From Bacteroidales bacterium (GTDB lineage: Bacteria; Bacteroidota; Bacteroidia; Bacteroidales; PUMT01): a stretch of 42,811 bases of DNA. The stretch lies in contig SLCF01000100.1 in the NCBI GenBank assembly GCA_007125955.1, positions 1-42,811 of the forward strand, given 5' to 3'. The notes below the pieces were generated by a model. The model searched no databases, was not told the origin of the DNA, and saw only the letters and a program-made list of their open reading frames with translations. Below are positions 35,188 through 42,811 of this stretch, in pieces. Each line of letters starts with the position of its first letter. The first letter of the stretch is position 1. The translations under genes were made by a program, and so were the position numbers.

Positions 35188-36072
35188 ATGTCAATACTTA
35201 ACCGGATAGTGGAGGCGAAGCGAGCCGAGGTAAGGGAGCAGCAGGAGCTTTACCCTGTCAAGCTGCTTGAAAAGAGCATTTTTTACAATTCACCTGCAGT
35301 TTCCCTTTCATATTACATTAAAAGAAAGGATTTATGGGGGATAATAGCAGAGTTCAAAAGGAAATCGCCATCAGGAGGGATACTGAACGAATTTGCAAAA
35401 CCCTCCAGGGTCTGCCTGGATTATATGAGAGCCGGAGCATCGGCTCTTTCTGTCGTAACTGACAAAAAGTTTTTCGCCGGAAACAGGAAAGATCTAAAGA
35501 TAGCAAGGAAATACAATTACTGCCCTGTTCTCTGCAAGGATTTCATAATTGATGAATACCAGGTGCATGAAGCCCGGAGTTACGGGGCGGATGCAATACT
35601 GCTTATAGCGGATATCCTGACCGGAAAGGAGATGAAAAAACTGGCAGACCTTGCACGCTCACTCTCAATGGAAGTGCTTTTTGAGATACACAGCAGGGAA
35701 TGCATAGCCAGGCTCCCTTCCGGCGCATCAATAATAGGGATCAATAACAGGAACCTGAACGATTTCAGTGTGGATCACAAACACAGTATTGAGCTTATCG
35801 ATATGCTGCCGCCAGGCACAATTAAGATAGCCGAAAGCGGAATTGACTCACCCGAGAAATACCTTAAACTGAAAGAAGCAGGCTTCGACGGTTTTCTTAT
35901 AGGAAGCCATTTTATGGAGAGCCCTGACCCCGGCAGAAAATGTGAAAAATTCATCAGGCAGGTCATTGAACTGGAAAGCAGGTCAGACAATAATTATTCA
36001 GCTACGGACAATACCGGCATAAAGAAGGGTAATCCGGAAGAAACCGCTTTAAGCGGTAAAAACAGATCCTGA
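35188..36072 (+). CDS. trpC: Indole-3-glycerol phosphate synthase
   Basis: TIM-barrel enzyme closing the indole ring. From ATG 35188 it has 294 residues; an in-frame TTG at 35143 lies inside trpD and is not used in my reading. Motifs: AEFKRKSPSGG, CKDFIIDEYQ, LFEIHSRE, GINNRNLNDF and IAESGI. The normal barrel ends around residue 265; the last 30 or so residues (SRSDNNYSATDNTG onward) are polar, low-complexity and not part of the family, a probable disordered tail. Confidence 0.95.
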   Translation: MSILNRIVEAKRAEVREQQELYPVKLLEKSIFYNSPAVSLSYYIKRKDLWGIIAEFKRKSPSGGILNEFAKPSRVCLDYMRAGASALSVVTDKKFFAGNRKDLKIARKYNYCPVLCKDFIIDEYQVHEARSYGADAILLIADILTGKEMKKLADLARSLSMEVLFEIHSRECIARLPSGASIIGINNRNLNDFSVDHKHSIELIDMLPPGTIKIAESGIDSPEKYLKLKEAGFDGFLIGSHFMESPDPGRKCEKFIRQVIELESRSDNNYSATDNTGIKKGNPEETALSGKNRS

Positions 36073-36104
36073 AACTGAAGGCAAAAAAACAAACAGCACC
36101 CGAA

Positions 36105-36770
36105 ATGTTGATAAAAGTTTGCGGTATAACAAACAACAGGGATATTGAATCCATATCGGATTTAAATCCGGATTACATGGGGTTTATATTTTACCCCCCT
36201 TCACCCAGGGATGTAAGTGAAAAGATTGCCCGGTTATCAACAGCCTCCATCCCCGCGGGGATAAAAAAAGTGGCGGTTCTGGTTAACGAAAGTGAAGAAA
36301 GGGCTTTGGAAATTATTGACAAATACGGTTTTGAAGCCGTCCAGCTTCACGGTAACGAACCGCCCGCTTACTGCAGCAGGCTGAAAAAGAGCTGTGAAGT
36401 GATAAAGTCATTTCGTATAAAGGAGAGGCTTCCCGGTCTGATATCACAATATGAGGGGAAATGCGACCTTTTCCTGATGGATACAGCAGCAGATAAGCCG
36501 GGAGGCACGGGGCGCAAGTTTGACCACAGCATACTTAACGGATACCGGTACGAAACGCCTTTCCTGCTTAGTGGCGGTATAGGCCCGGAGGATGCGGATT
36601 ACATATGCAGTATACGGCTGAAAGCAATGGCCGGAGTCGATGTGAACAGCCGCTTTGAAACTTCTCCCGGGATAAAATCTGCAGCTGAACTGGAAAAATT
36701 CATCATGAAATGCAAAACGGTTACTTATGACAATGACAAAAAAAGAGAAAACGGAAATCAATCCCGATAA
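36105..36770 (+). CDS. trpF: Phosphoribosylanthranilate isomerase
   Basis: A 221-residue TIM barrel catalysing the Amadori rearrangement of PRA to CdRP. The general base is C6 (KVCGIT) and the general acid D126 (FLMDT); QLHGNE (80-85) and the phosphate motif LSGGIGPED are present. The last residues (after KFIMKC) overlap the start of trpB by 44 nt. Confidence 0.95.
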   Translation: MLIKVCGITNNRDIESISDLNPDYMGFIFYPPSPRDVSEKIARLSTASIPAGIKKVAVLVNESEERALEIIDKYGFEAVQLHGNEPPAYCSRLKKSCEVIKSFRIKERLPGLISQYEGKCDLFLMDTAADKPGGTGRKFDHSILNGYRYETPFLLSGGIGPEDADYICSIRLKAMAGVDVNSRFETSPGIKSAAELEKFIMKCKTVTYDNDKKRENGNQSR

Positions 36771-37974
36771 CAGAGGGTTTTACGGACAGTATGGAGGCTC
36801 ATACATTCCTGAATTGCTTTGGGCAAATGTAGAAGAGCTGCGCACCAGGTATTCCCCCATCATGTCGGAAAAAAGCTATACTGATGAACTGGATAGGCTG
36901 TTAAGGGATTACGCCGGAAGACCAACACCTTTGTACCATGCAGCCAACCTCTCCCGTAAAACAGGTGCAAAAATCTACCTCAAAAGGGAAGATCTGTGCC
37001 ATACCGGTTCGCATAAGCTCAACAACGTTTTGGGACAGGCACTGCTTGCAGTAAAAATGGGGAAAAAACAGATAATTGCGGAAACGGGAGCCGGCCAGCA
37101 TGGAGTGGCAACTGCAACCGTATGCGCACTGATGAACCTGCCCTGTACGATTTTCATGGGGGAAAAGGACACTCTGCGGCAAAAGCTTAATGTGACGAGA
37201 ATGGAGATGCTGGGCGCCACCGTTGTACCTGTCAGCTCGGGAAGCAAGACCCTCAAGGATGCAACCAACGAAGCAATAAGGCACTGGATAAACAATCCGG
37301 ATGACACCTATTATCTTATCGGGTCAACCATAGGCCCCCACCCCTATCCCGATATTGTGACAAAGCTTCAGTCGGTTATCAGCCGAGAAACCATAACACA
37401 GCTGAGAGAAAAAGAGGGAAGGGATGAACCCGACCATGTACTTGCCTGCGTGGGCGGGGGCAGTAATGCGGCGGGTGCATTTTTCGGTTTTATCGGGAAC
37501 GGAATAACCAGGCTTACAGGCGCCGAGGCTGCCGGCGAGGGTGCTGACAGCAAAAAGACTGCTGCCAGCATAAACAAGGGAAGTATGGGAATTATTCACG
37601 GATCAAAGACTATGTTGCTGCAAAATAAAGACGGTCAGGTGACAGAAACACATTCAATTTCTGCAGGACTGGATTACCCGGGGATAGGCCCTCTGCACGC
37701 ATGGCTGAGTAAAGAGGGACTGGCGCAATACCTTCCGGTTTCCGATGAGGAAGCAATTGAGGCGGCTTTTGATCTTACCGAAACAGAAGGTATAATTCCG
37801 GCACTTGAGTCTGCTCATGCGGTTGCACTCCTGGATAAAATCGACTTTAAGCCCGGGGCGGTGATTGTGATATGTCTTTCCGGAAGAGGCGACAAGGATA
37901 TGGAAACATACAGCAACTATTTTGAAGGCAGGAGCAGAGGAATACTGCCGGCAGATAACCACCAGGCAACTTAA
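36727..37974 (+). CDS. trpB: Tryptophan synthase beta chain
   Basis: PLP enzyme joining indole and serine to tryptophan, working with TrpA. It has 415 residues from ATG 36727 (ATG 36733 also possible). PLP lysine K97 is in HTGSHKLNN, the catalytic E in AETGAGQHG, and the phosphate loop in [10 protein letters not shown]. It is the standard TrpB1 type. Its start lies inside trpF, so the two are probably translationally coupled. Confidence 0.97.
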   Translation: MTMTKKEKTEINPDNRGFYGQYGGSYIPELLWANVEELRTRYSPIMSEKSYTDELDRLLRDYAGRPTPLYHAANLSRKTGAKIYLKREDLCHTGSHKLNNVLGQALLAVKMGKKQIIAETGAGQHGVATATVCALMNLPCTIFMGEKDTLRQKLNVTRMEMLGATVVPVSSGSKTLKDATNEAIRHWINNPDDTYYLIGSTIGPHPYPDIVTKLQSVISRETITQLREKEGRDEPDHVLACVGGGSNAAGAFFGFIGNGITRLTGAEAAGEGADSKKTAASINKGSMGIIHGSKTMLLQNKDGQVTETHSISAGLDYPGIGPLHAWLSKEGLAQYLPVSDEEAIEAAFDLTETEGIIPALESAHAVALLDKIDFKPGAVIVICLSGRGDKDMETYSNYFEGRSRGILPADNHQAT

Positions 37975-38005
37975 ACAGAAGAGCAAAGCAGAAAAACCGT
38001 TTCAT

Positions 38006-38809
38006 ATGGAAAAATCAGAAAAAATGGATGAATACCGGGGGAACCCGTTGATGCAGTTGCTGCAGACCAAAAGGGAAAAACTTATTTCCGTTTTCTTTAC
38101 TGCCGGATTCCCGGAACTTGAAAGTACCGGTGAAGTTCTCTCATTACTTGAAAAGTATGGAGCCGACTTCGTGGAGATAGGCATACCCTATTCCGATCCG
38201 CTGGCAGACGGCCCTGTGATCCAGCAAACAAGTCAGACAGCCCTTGCAAACGGAATGAGCATCGACACCCTTTTCAATCAGCTTGACTCATTACACGGGA
38301 AAGTGAATATTCCCATGATACTTATGGGATACCTCAATCCGGTTTTGCAATACGGAGTGGAAAAATTCTGCGCCAGGGCTGCTTCGGCAGGCGTTTCAGG
38401 GGTGATACTACCCGACCTGCCCCCTGATGAGTATAAAGAGACATATGGTGAGATATTCCGAAAGCACGGCCTGCACTTCATTTTCCTTGTAACACCCACC
38501 ACTCCCCCGGAAAGGATATACCTGGCAGACAGTCTGAGCACCGCATTTATCTATGCTGTCGGATCTTCTTCCATAACGGGGGGTGGCAAAAGCGGCATCT
38601 ACAGTACGGACTTTCTGCAAAGACTAAAGGAGATGAAGCTGTCTAACATGCATATAGCCGGTTTCGGAATAAAGGACAGGGAAAGCGTCCGGCTTGCGTG
38701 GGAGTATTCCTCCGGTGCTATAATCGGGACTGCCTTTATGAAAAAGCTGATTGAGTCCGGTGATCCTCAAAAGGCAACCGGGCAACTTATGAATGATTTA
38801 TTCGGATAA
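38006..38809 (+). CDS. trpA: Tryptophan synthase alpha chain
   Basis: Cleaves indole glycerol phosphate and channels indole to TrpB. It has 267 residues from ATG 38006; later ATGs at 38024 and 38051 are also possible, while an upstream TTG (37922) is inside trpB. The catalytic pair is E57 and D68 in VEIGIPYSDPLAD; FFTAGFP, GVILPDLPPDE and the phosphate motif GFGIKDRES are visible. Confidence 0.95.
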   Translation: MEKSEKMDEYRGNPLMQLLQTKREKLISVFFTAGFPELESTGEVLSLLEKYGADFVEIGIPYSDPLADGPVIQQTSQTALANGMSIDTLFNQLDSLHGKVNIPMILMGYLNPVLQYGVEKFCARAASAGVSGVILPDLPPDEYKETYGEIFRKHGLHFIFLVTPTTPPERIYLADSLSTAFIYAVGSSSITGGGKSGIYSTDFLQRLKEMKLSNMHIAGFGIKDRESVRLAWEYSSGAIIGTAFMKKLIESGDPQKATGQLMNDLFG

Positions 38810-38824
38810 TTAAAATTAAAAGCA

Positions 38825-39850
38825 ATGCTTATACAGATAAAAAATAGTTGCACAGAAGAGGAGCTTGAAACAATAACAGGTCTGGCAAAAGAATCGGGAT
38901 TCAAAACCTCGCTTGTGAAAACACATAATGCACGCTACATTATTTGCTCGGGAAAAGCGGAATTTGACCTGAGACATTTCGGGTCGCTTCCCGGAGTGAA
39001 GGATGTGCATATGGTGGAGGAGGACTGCAAGCTGGTATCAAGGTTATGGAAAGTAAATGAAACGGAAATAGACCTTGGCGACGGGGTGGCAATATCCCGG
39101 AAAGACCTGTCAATTGTTATGGGGCCATGCTCCATAGAAAGTGAGGAGCAGGTTATAAAAATCTCTGATTTTCTGGCAGAAAACGGTATAAAGATCATGA
39201 GGGGAGGGATTTTCAAGCCCCGCAGCTCACCTTACTCTTTCAGGGGTATGGGTATTGAGGGACTTAAGTTCTTTTCCCGGCATTGCAGGGCAAGAGGCAT
39301 CAAGATAGTCAGTGAGGTGATGCAGGTTTCGCAGATAGATGCTATGTACGACCTGGTTGACATTTTCCAGGTGGGGACACGTAATGCACAGAACTTCAAT
39401 CTGCTTGATGCACTGGGAAGAACTGACAAGCCCGTTCTGCTGAAACGCGGAATGTCTTCTACAATTCAGGAATTACTTGCATCGGCCGAATATATATTCT
39501 CAAACGGCAACGAAAGGATCATTCTTTGCGAAAGAGGAATACGCACATTTGAAAAGGCATATCGCAACACCCTCGATCTTAATGCAATCCCCCTTCTTAA
39601 GGAAAAAAGCCACCTGCCGGTTTTCAGCGACCCTTCGCACGGCGTGGGGATACGCCAGTATGTTGAAAGCATGGCGCTTGCCTCGGTCATGGCGGGAGCT
39701 GACGGGGTAATGATTGAGATCGGCGAGATTCCCGAAAGGGCGGCATCTGACGGACAGCAAACCCTCAGTCTGACTGAGGCAAAGCAGGCAATCATGAAGC
39801 TCAGAAAAACCTATAGCCTGAAAAAGGACTTTTTGTTCCTGGAACAGTGA
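38825..39850 (+). CDS. aroF: 3-deoxy-7-phosphoheptulonate (DAHP) synthase, type I-beta with N-terminal regulatory domain
   Basis: First step of the shikimate pathway: phosphoenolpyruvate plus erythrose 4-phosphate gives DAHP. It has 341 residues. Residues 1-75 form a ferredoxin-like domain of the kind that gives aromatic amino acid feedback in Thermotoga maritima. The metal ligands fit that enzyme: C102 (GPCSIES), H272 (SDPSHG), E298 and D309 (SDGQQ). The loop after E298 reads IGEIPE where the family usually has VHPEPE. It starts 15 nt after trpA, so trp attenuation would also control it. Confidence 0.94.
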   Translation: MLIQIKNSCTEEELETITGLAKESGFKTSLVKTHNARYIICSGKAEFDLRHFGSLPGVKDVHMVEEDCKLVSRLWKVNETEIDLGDGVAISRKDLSIVMGPCSIESEEQVIKISDFLAENGIKIMRGGIFKPRSSPYSFRGMGIEGLKFFSRHCRARGIKIVSEVMQVSQIDAMYDLVDIFQVGTRNAQNFNLLDALGRTDKPVLLKRGMSSTIQELLASAEYIFSNGNERIILCERGIRTFEKAYRNTLDLNAIPLLKEKSHLPVFSDPSHGVGIRQYVESMALASVMAGADGVMIEIGEIPERAASDGQQTLSLTEAKQAIMKLRKTYSLKKDFLFLEQ

Positions 39851-39872
39851 TTTGATAAAAACGCTCCATGTT

Positions 39873-39896
39873 CCCGCCGGCATTTTGTCCCGCCGG
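39873..39896. repeat. Direct repeat CCCGCCGG between the DAHP synthase and cysE
   Basis: Two copies (39873-39880 and 39889-39896) 16 nt apart within the 96-nt gap. The CCGG ends can also pair with each other, but the structure is too weak to call a terminator. Confidence 0.4.
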
Positions 39897-39946
39897 AGGG
39901 GGCAACATCTTAAAGATATTGCAAATAACAAAAAACAGACATTCAT

Positions 39947-40780
39947 ATGTTACAACTGTTTGGCAAGCCGGGTAAAAGAGCGGATGATCTTCCTTCACCT
40001 GCTGAAGTAAGGTCATTTACCGACCAGGTGACCGTAAAGCTTTTCCCCTTGATTGAGGGGGGCAGGCAAAAGGAAACAAATCCCTTTTGTTCAGCTGAAA
40101 GAGGCGGAATCAAAAGTATGTCGGGCAGACAACTCAAAAAGAAACTTACCCGGGTTCTTACCCCCCTGGGCAGTAAGCTGCCTGATTCCCCATCTGCAAT
40201 AGCATTTATATTTTTAAACGAACTCCCGGCCGTCCTCAGCCAGGCAGAGTCTGATGCAAGATTTATTGCCGAAGGCGATCCGGCTTCCGATGGGGTTGGG
40301 GAAGTGATCATGGCATACCCCGGTTTCTACGCCATACTGGTCTACCGTCTCGCAAACATCCTTCACCGTTACGGCGTGCCTGTTGTGCCAAGAATAATGA
40401 CCGAGTATGCCCACTCCCGCACCGGCATAGATATACATCCCGGTGCAACAATAGGAAACCCTTTCTTCATAGATCACGGCACCGGTATTGTCATCGGGGA
40501 AACAGCCAGGATAGGTAACAAGGTAAAGATGTACCAGGGTGTCACTATAGGAGCCCTAAGTGTATCAAAAAGCGCTGCCCTTAAAAAGAGGCACCCTACA
40601 ATAGAAGACAATGTTATCATTTATGCCGGAAGCACTATCCTCGGAGGGGATACCGTGATAGGGCACCACAGCATAATTGGCGGGAATGTATGGCTGACAA
40701 GCGGAATACCCCCCTATTCTTTTGTTTGTAATGAAAGTGAGGTCAAAATAAGGGAAAGGCCTTCATCAAAAAAAGATTAA
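39947..40780 (+). CDS. cysE: Serine O-acetyltransferase
   Basis: Makes O-acetylserine from serine and acetyl-CoA for cysteine synthesis. It has 277 residues: an N-terminal helical domain (to about 150), then a left-handed beta-helix of hexapeptide repeats with IDIHPGATIGNPFFIDHGTGIVIGE (catalytic Asp/His region), MYQGVTIGAL, and GGDTVIGHHSIIGGN. The N-terminal 50 residues are polar and less conserved. It lies downstream of the DAHP synthase with a 96-nt gap and 73 nt before the cysteine synthase gene. Confidence 0.92.
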   Translation: MLQLFGKPGKRADDLPSPAEVRSFTDQVTVKLFPLIEGGRQKETNPFCSAERGGIKSMSGRQLKKKLTRVLTPLGSKLPDSPSAIAFIFLNELPAVLSQAESDARFIAEGDPASDGVGEVIMAYPGFYAILVYRLANILHRYGVPVVPRIMTEYAHSRTGIDIHPGATIGNPFFIDHGTGIVIGETARIGNKVKMYQGVTIGALSVSKSAALKKRHPTIEDNVIIYAGSTILGGDTVIGHHSIIGGNVWLTSGIPPYSFVCNESEVKIRERPSSKKD

Positions 40781-40794
40781 GGAGGGGAGAAGAC

Positions 40795-40810
40795 TTTTCA
40801 GCGCTGAAAA
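40795..40810. repeat. Perfect palindrome between cysE and the cysteine synthase gene
   Basis: TTTTCAGCGCTGAAAA is a perfect 16-nt palindrome 43 nt before the cysteine synthase start. It is too short for a strong terminator (6-bp stem, GCGC loop) and has the shape of a dimeric operator. Confidence 0.5.
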
Positions 40811-40853
40811 TAATCGATTTAACCAGGAATAATTTATAAAACTGATATCAGAA

Positions 40854-41774
40854 ATGAAAGCAGGCAATATACTCGAAACAATAGGTCAGACACCACATGT
40901 ACATCTAAAAAAGCTTTTTCCTTCGCTGGAAGTGTGGTTGAAACTTGAAAGCATGAATCCCGGCGGCAGTATAAAAGACCGGATAGCGGTATCAATGATT
41001 GAAGATGCCGAAAAAAACGGAAAGCTTGGTCACGGCGGTGTAATCATTGAACCCACATCTGGCAACACCGGAATCGGGCTTGCAATGGCCGGAACTGTCA
41101 AAGGCTACAGGGTTATACTTGTTATGCCCGACACAATGTCTGTTGAAAGGCGGTCACTGCTCGTTTCATACGGGGCGGAACTTGTTCTGACCGAAGGGAG
41201 CAAAGGAATGAAAGGGGCTGTCGAAAAAGCCATGGAAATGGCAGTGAAAATACCCGGTTCATTCATGCCAATGCAGTTTGAAAATATTGCAAACCCTATG
41301 ATACATGCAAAAACTACCGCACAGGAGATCATTGGCGATTTTCCCGAAGGGCTCGATTTCATGTTTGCAGGTATTGGCACCGGCGGGCACATATCGGGTG
41401 CAGGAAGGGTGCTCAGGGAAAAGTTCCCCGGTATCAGGATTTTCGGGGTGGAGCCGTCAGACTCCCCGGTACTTAACGGAGGCGAGCCGGGTCCTCATAA
41501 GATACAGGGAATAGGTGCGGGTTTTATCCCTGCCGCACTTGACAGGGAAGTGGCTGAGAGTATAGAAACAGTTGCCAATGAAGATGCTTATGAAATGACA
41601 CGGAGACTGGCACGCCTGGAGGGGATAATAGCAGGGATTTCAACCGGTGCAGTGCTTTCAGCCGTTGCAATTAAGGAGAAGCAAAAAAAGCTCAAATTGC
41701 AAAGCCGGATAATCACCTTCGCATATGATACGGGAGAAAGATACATCAGCAACAAAGAGCTGTGGAACGGCTGA
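40854..41774 (+). CDS. cysK: Cysteine synthase (O-acetylserine sulfhydrylase)
   Basis: PLP fold-type II enzyme making cysteine from O-acetylserine and sulfide. It has 306 residues. The PLP lysine is K41 in NPGGSIKDR, the substrate loop is TSGNTGIGLA, and the phosphate loop is GTGGHISG. CysK and CysM cannot be separated safely; the pairing with cysE supports the O-acetylserine route. Its stop lies 17 nt from the convergent acyl-CoA synthetase stop. Confidence 0.92.
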   Translation: MKAGNILETIGQTPHVHLKKLFPSLEVWLKLESMNPGGSIKDRIAVSMIEDAEKNGKLGHGGVIIEPTSGNTGIGLAMAGTVKGYRVILVMPDTMSVERRSLLVSYGAELVLTEGSKGMKGAVEKAMEMAVKIPGSFMPMQFENIANPMIHAKTTAQEIIGDFPEGLDFMFAGIGTGGHISGAGRVLREKFPGIRIFGVEPSDSPVLNGGEPGPHKIQGIGAGFIPAALDREVAESIETVANEDAYEMTRRLARLEGIIAGISTGAVLSAVAIKEKQKKLKLQSRIITFAYDTGERYISNKELWNG

Positions 41775-41791
41775 TTTAATTGCCGCAATTA

Positions 41792-42811
41792 TCACTTTTC
41801 AATCCTTATCCGGGCATCAACCGCAACAACCTCATTCCCGGTACCCAAAAGGGGATTAAGGTCCATTTCAGCTATTTCGGGTGCCACGGTAACAAGGACC
41901 GACAGTCTTGTAACAGCAGCGGCAAACAAATCCTCGTTAACCCCTTCCTGTCCCCTGACACCTTTTATTATCCCGTACCCTTTCAGTTCCCTTATCATTG
42001 AAAGAGCCTCTTCCGTCGAAACAGGAGCAAGTGCGGTGCTAACATCCTTCAGCACCTCAATAAATATACCTCCCAGTCCGCACAGCACCATATGTCCGAA
42101 CCCCTCTTCCCTTTTTGCCCCTGCAAATATCTCGATTCCTTTCAGCATGGGTTGTATAAGCACCCCCGTTGTTTCGGGAATTTTCATCATCCTGTCAAAC
42201 TCCTTCCCTGCCTGCTCCTCACTCTTTACATCCAGTACAACCCCTCCCACATCAGATTTGTGAACCGGGCCGACAACTTTCATGGCTACTGGAAATCCGA
42301 GTCTGGCAGCCTCCTTCAAAGCATCTTCCCTTTCAGATACAACAGCCTCCCCTGCCCTTGCTATACCCGAAGCATCAAGCAGCTGCTGAACCGATCCGGG
42401 ATCAATGTAGCCATTGTCAGAACGGTCGATAACCTGCCTGACAACTTTCGTATCGATCTCCGGAAGGTCAACCTTTTCCGCTACAGGCGGCGGCGTATTC
42501 ATCACTTTTGAAAGCGCCCTTCCCAGCTGCACCTCATCGGGGAAGTTTATCCGTCCCTTTGACAGGAAATGATCTATCTCATCCTTCACATTGATTATTG
42601 ATGGCAGTACGGGAAATATCGGTTTCCTGCAACTCTTCATCTTTTCATCCAGCAGGTCGTATACATCATACACTTTGAAAAGTCCGGGACTGCCGAAAAT
42701 AACCACCATTGCATCTATATTGCCGAACCTCTCATCGCAGTAATCTATAATATGTCCGAGATGTTCGGCAGTACCTGTTGCAAGGAAGTCAACCGGATTG
42801 GCAACCGACGA
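41792..42811 (-). CDS. ADP-forming acyl-CoA synthetase, C-terminal part (5' end outside window)
   Basis: The open frame runs through the right edge, so the start is missing and 339 residues are visible. The first visible residues (SSVANPVDFLATGTAEH) belong to the CoA-ligase domain. From about residue 120 an ATP-grasp domain follows, with GFPVAMKVVGPVHKSDVGGV, VLIQPMLKG and EMDLNPL. The order matches fused alpha-beta ADP-forming acetyl-CoA synthetases of about 690 residues, which make acetate and ATP from acetyl-CoA during fermentation. An internal ATG at 42709 is not the true start. Confidence 0.9.
   Translation of the reverse strand, partial: SSVANPVDFLATGTAEHLGHIIDYCDERFGNIDAMVVIFGSPGLFKVYDVYDLLDEKMKSCRKPIFPVLPSIINVKDEIDHFLSKGRINFPDEVQLGRALSKVMNTPPPVAEKVDLPEIDTKVVRQVIDRSDNGYIDPGSVQQLLDASGIARAGEAVVSEREDALKEAARLGFPVAMKVVGPVHKSDVGGVVLDVKSEEQAGKEFDRMMKIPETTGVLIQPMLKGIEIFAGAKREEGFGHMVLCGLGGIFIEVLKDVSTALAPVSTEEALSMIRELKGYGIIKGVRGQEGVNEDLFAAAVTRLSVLVTVAPEIAEMDLNPLLGTGNEVVAVDARIRIEK

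Noticed and set aside
37922-38005. TTG start for trpA
   Set aside because: It is inside trpB; the residues before ATG 38006 are not TrpA-like.
39851-39946. Terminator between the DAHP synthase and cysE
   Set aside because: The CCCGCCGG repeats are direct rather than inverted, the possible CCGG pairing is only 4 bp and no T-tract follows.
1-42811. Mobile element, prophage, CRISPR or defence system
   Set aside because: No transposase, integrase, phage or cas-like gene, no regular repeat array, and the codon style is even across the window; the genes are housekeeping or biosynthetic.

Overview
The window looks like a piece of chromosome from a member of the Bacteroidota, probably a Bacteroidales/Marinilabiliales-type bacterium. 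The grounds are: promoters of the TTTG-N19/20-TAnnTTTG type, starts without a Shine-Dalgarno sequence, and typical families (PorT-like outer-membrane barrel, NHPFG-type acyltransferase, orphan LytTR regulator, bifunctional HisB, HisGDCBHAF order). This is inference from gene content; I cannot name a genus. I see no insertion sequence, prophage, CRISPR array or other sign of recent transfer.

Layout. 59-6489 (minus) is the histidine operon hisG-D-C-B-H-A-F; hisI/hisIE is not in the window and may lie just past its left edge. It is preceded at 6505-6690 by a leader with a promoter, a 24-codon leader peptide containing four consecutive His codons, and an intrinsic terminator. 6698-14260 holds an acyltransferase, a copper pair (HMA protein plus CopA, plus strand), a YihY-type membrane protein, an aspartate aminotransferase, a small membrane protein and an outer-membrane barrel protein. 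14431-22072 (minus) holds htpG, an M24 peptidase, a secreted protein of unknown function, a class III aminotransferase, a LytTR response regulator, trmH and an HU gene. Two tRNA-Ser genes (UGA and CGA anticodons) sit at 22450-22668. 22772-26114 (minus) has an MsbA-like ABC transporter and purB. 26332-31871 (plus) has an NfeD-type protease, a small HTH protein, an M14 carboxypeptidase, a small membrane protein and tilS. 31910-39850 (plus) is the tryptophan operon trpE-G-D-C-F-B-A followed by a DAHP synthase, then cysE and a cysteine synthase (to 41774). The right edge holds a partial ADP-forming acyl-CoA synthetase (minus).

The most informative features are two short leader peptides upstream of the his and trp operons. 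The his leader reads ...ATVHHHHLNH... and the trp leader reads ...IHAWWWYCG.... Each is followed by a strong terminator hairpin just before the first structural gene, and each leader contains a segment that can pair with the left arm of that terminator. This is the layout of ribosome-mediated transcription attenuation. Both leaders also share the same -7-like element, TAATATTGCA. A trp-linked DAHP synthase would couple entry into the shikimate pathway to tryptophan supply, and the cysE-cysK pair consumes serine, which TrpB also uses.
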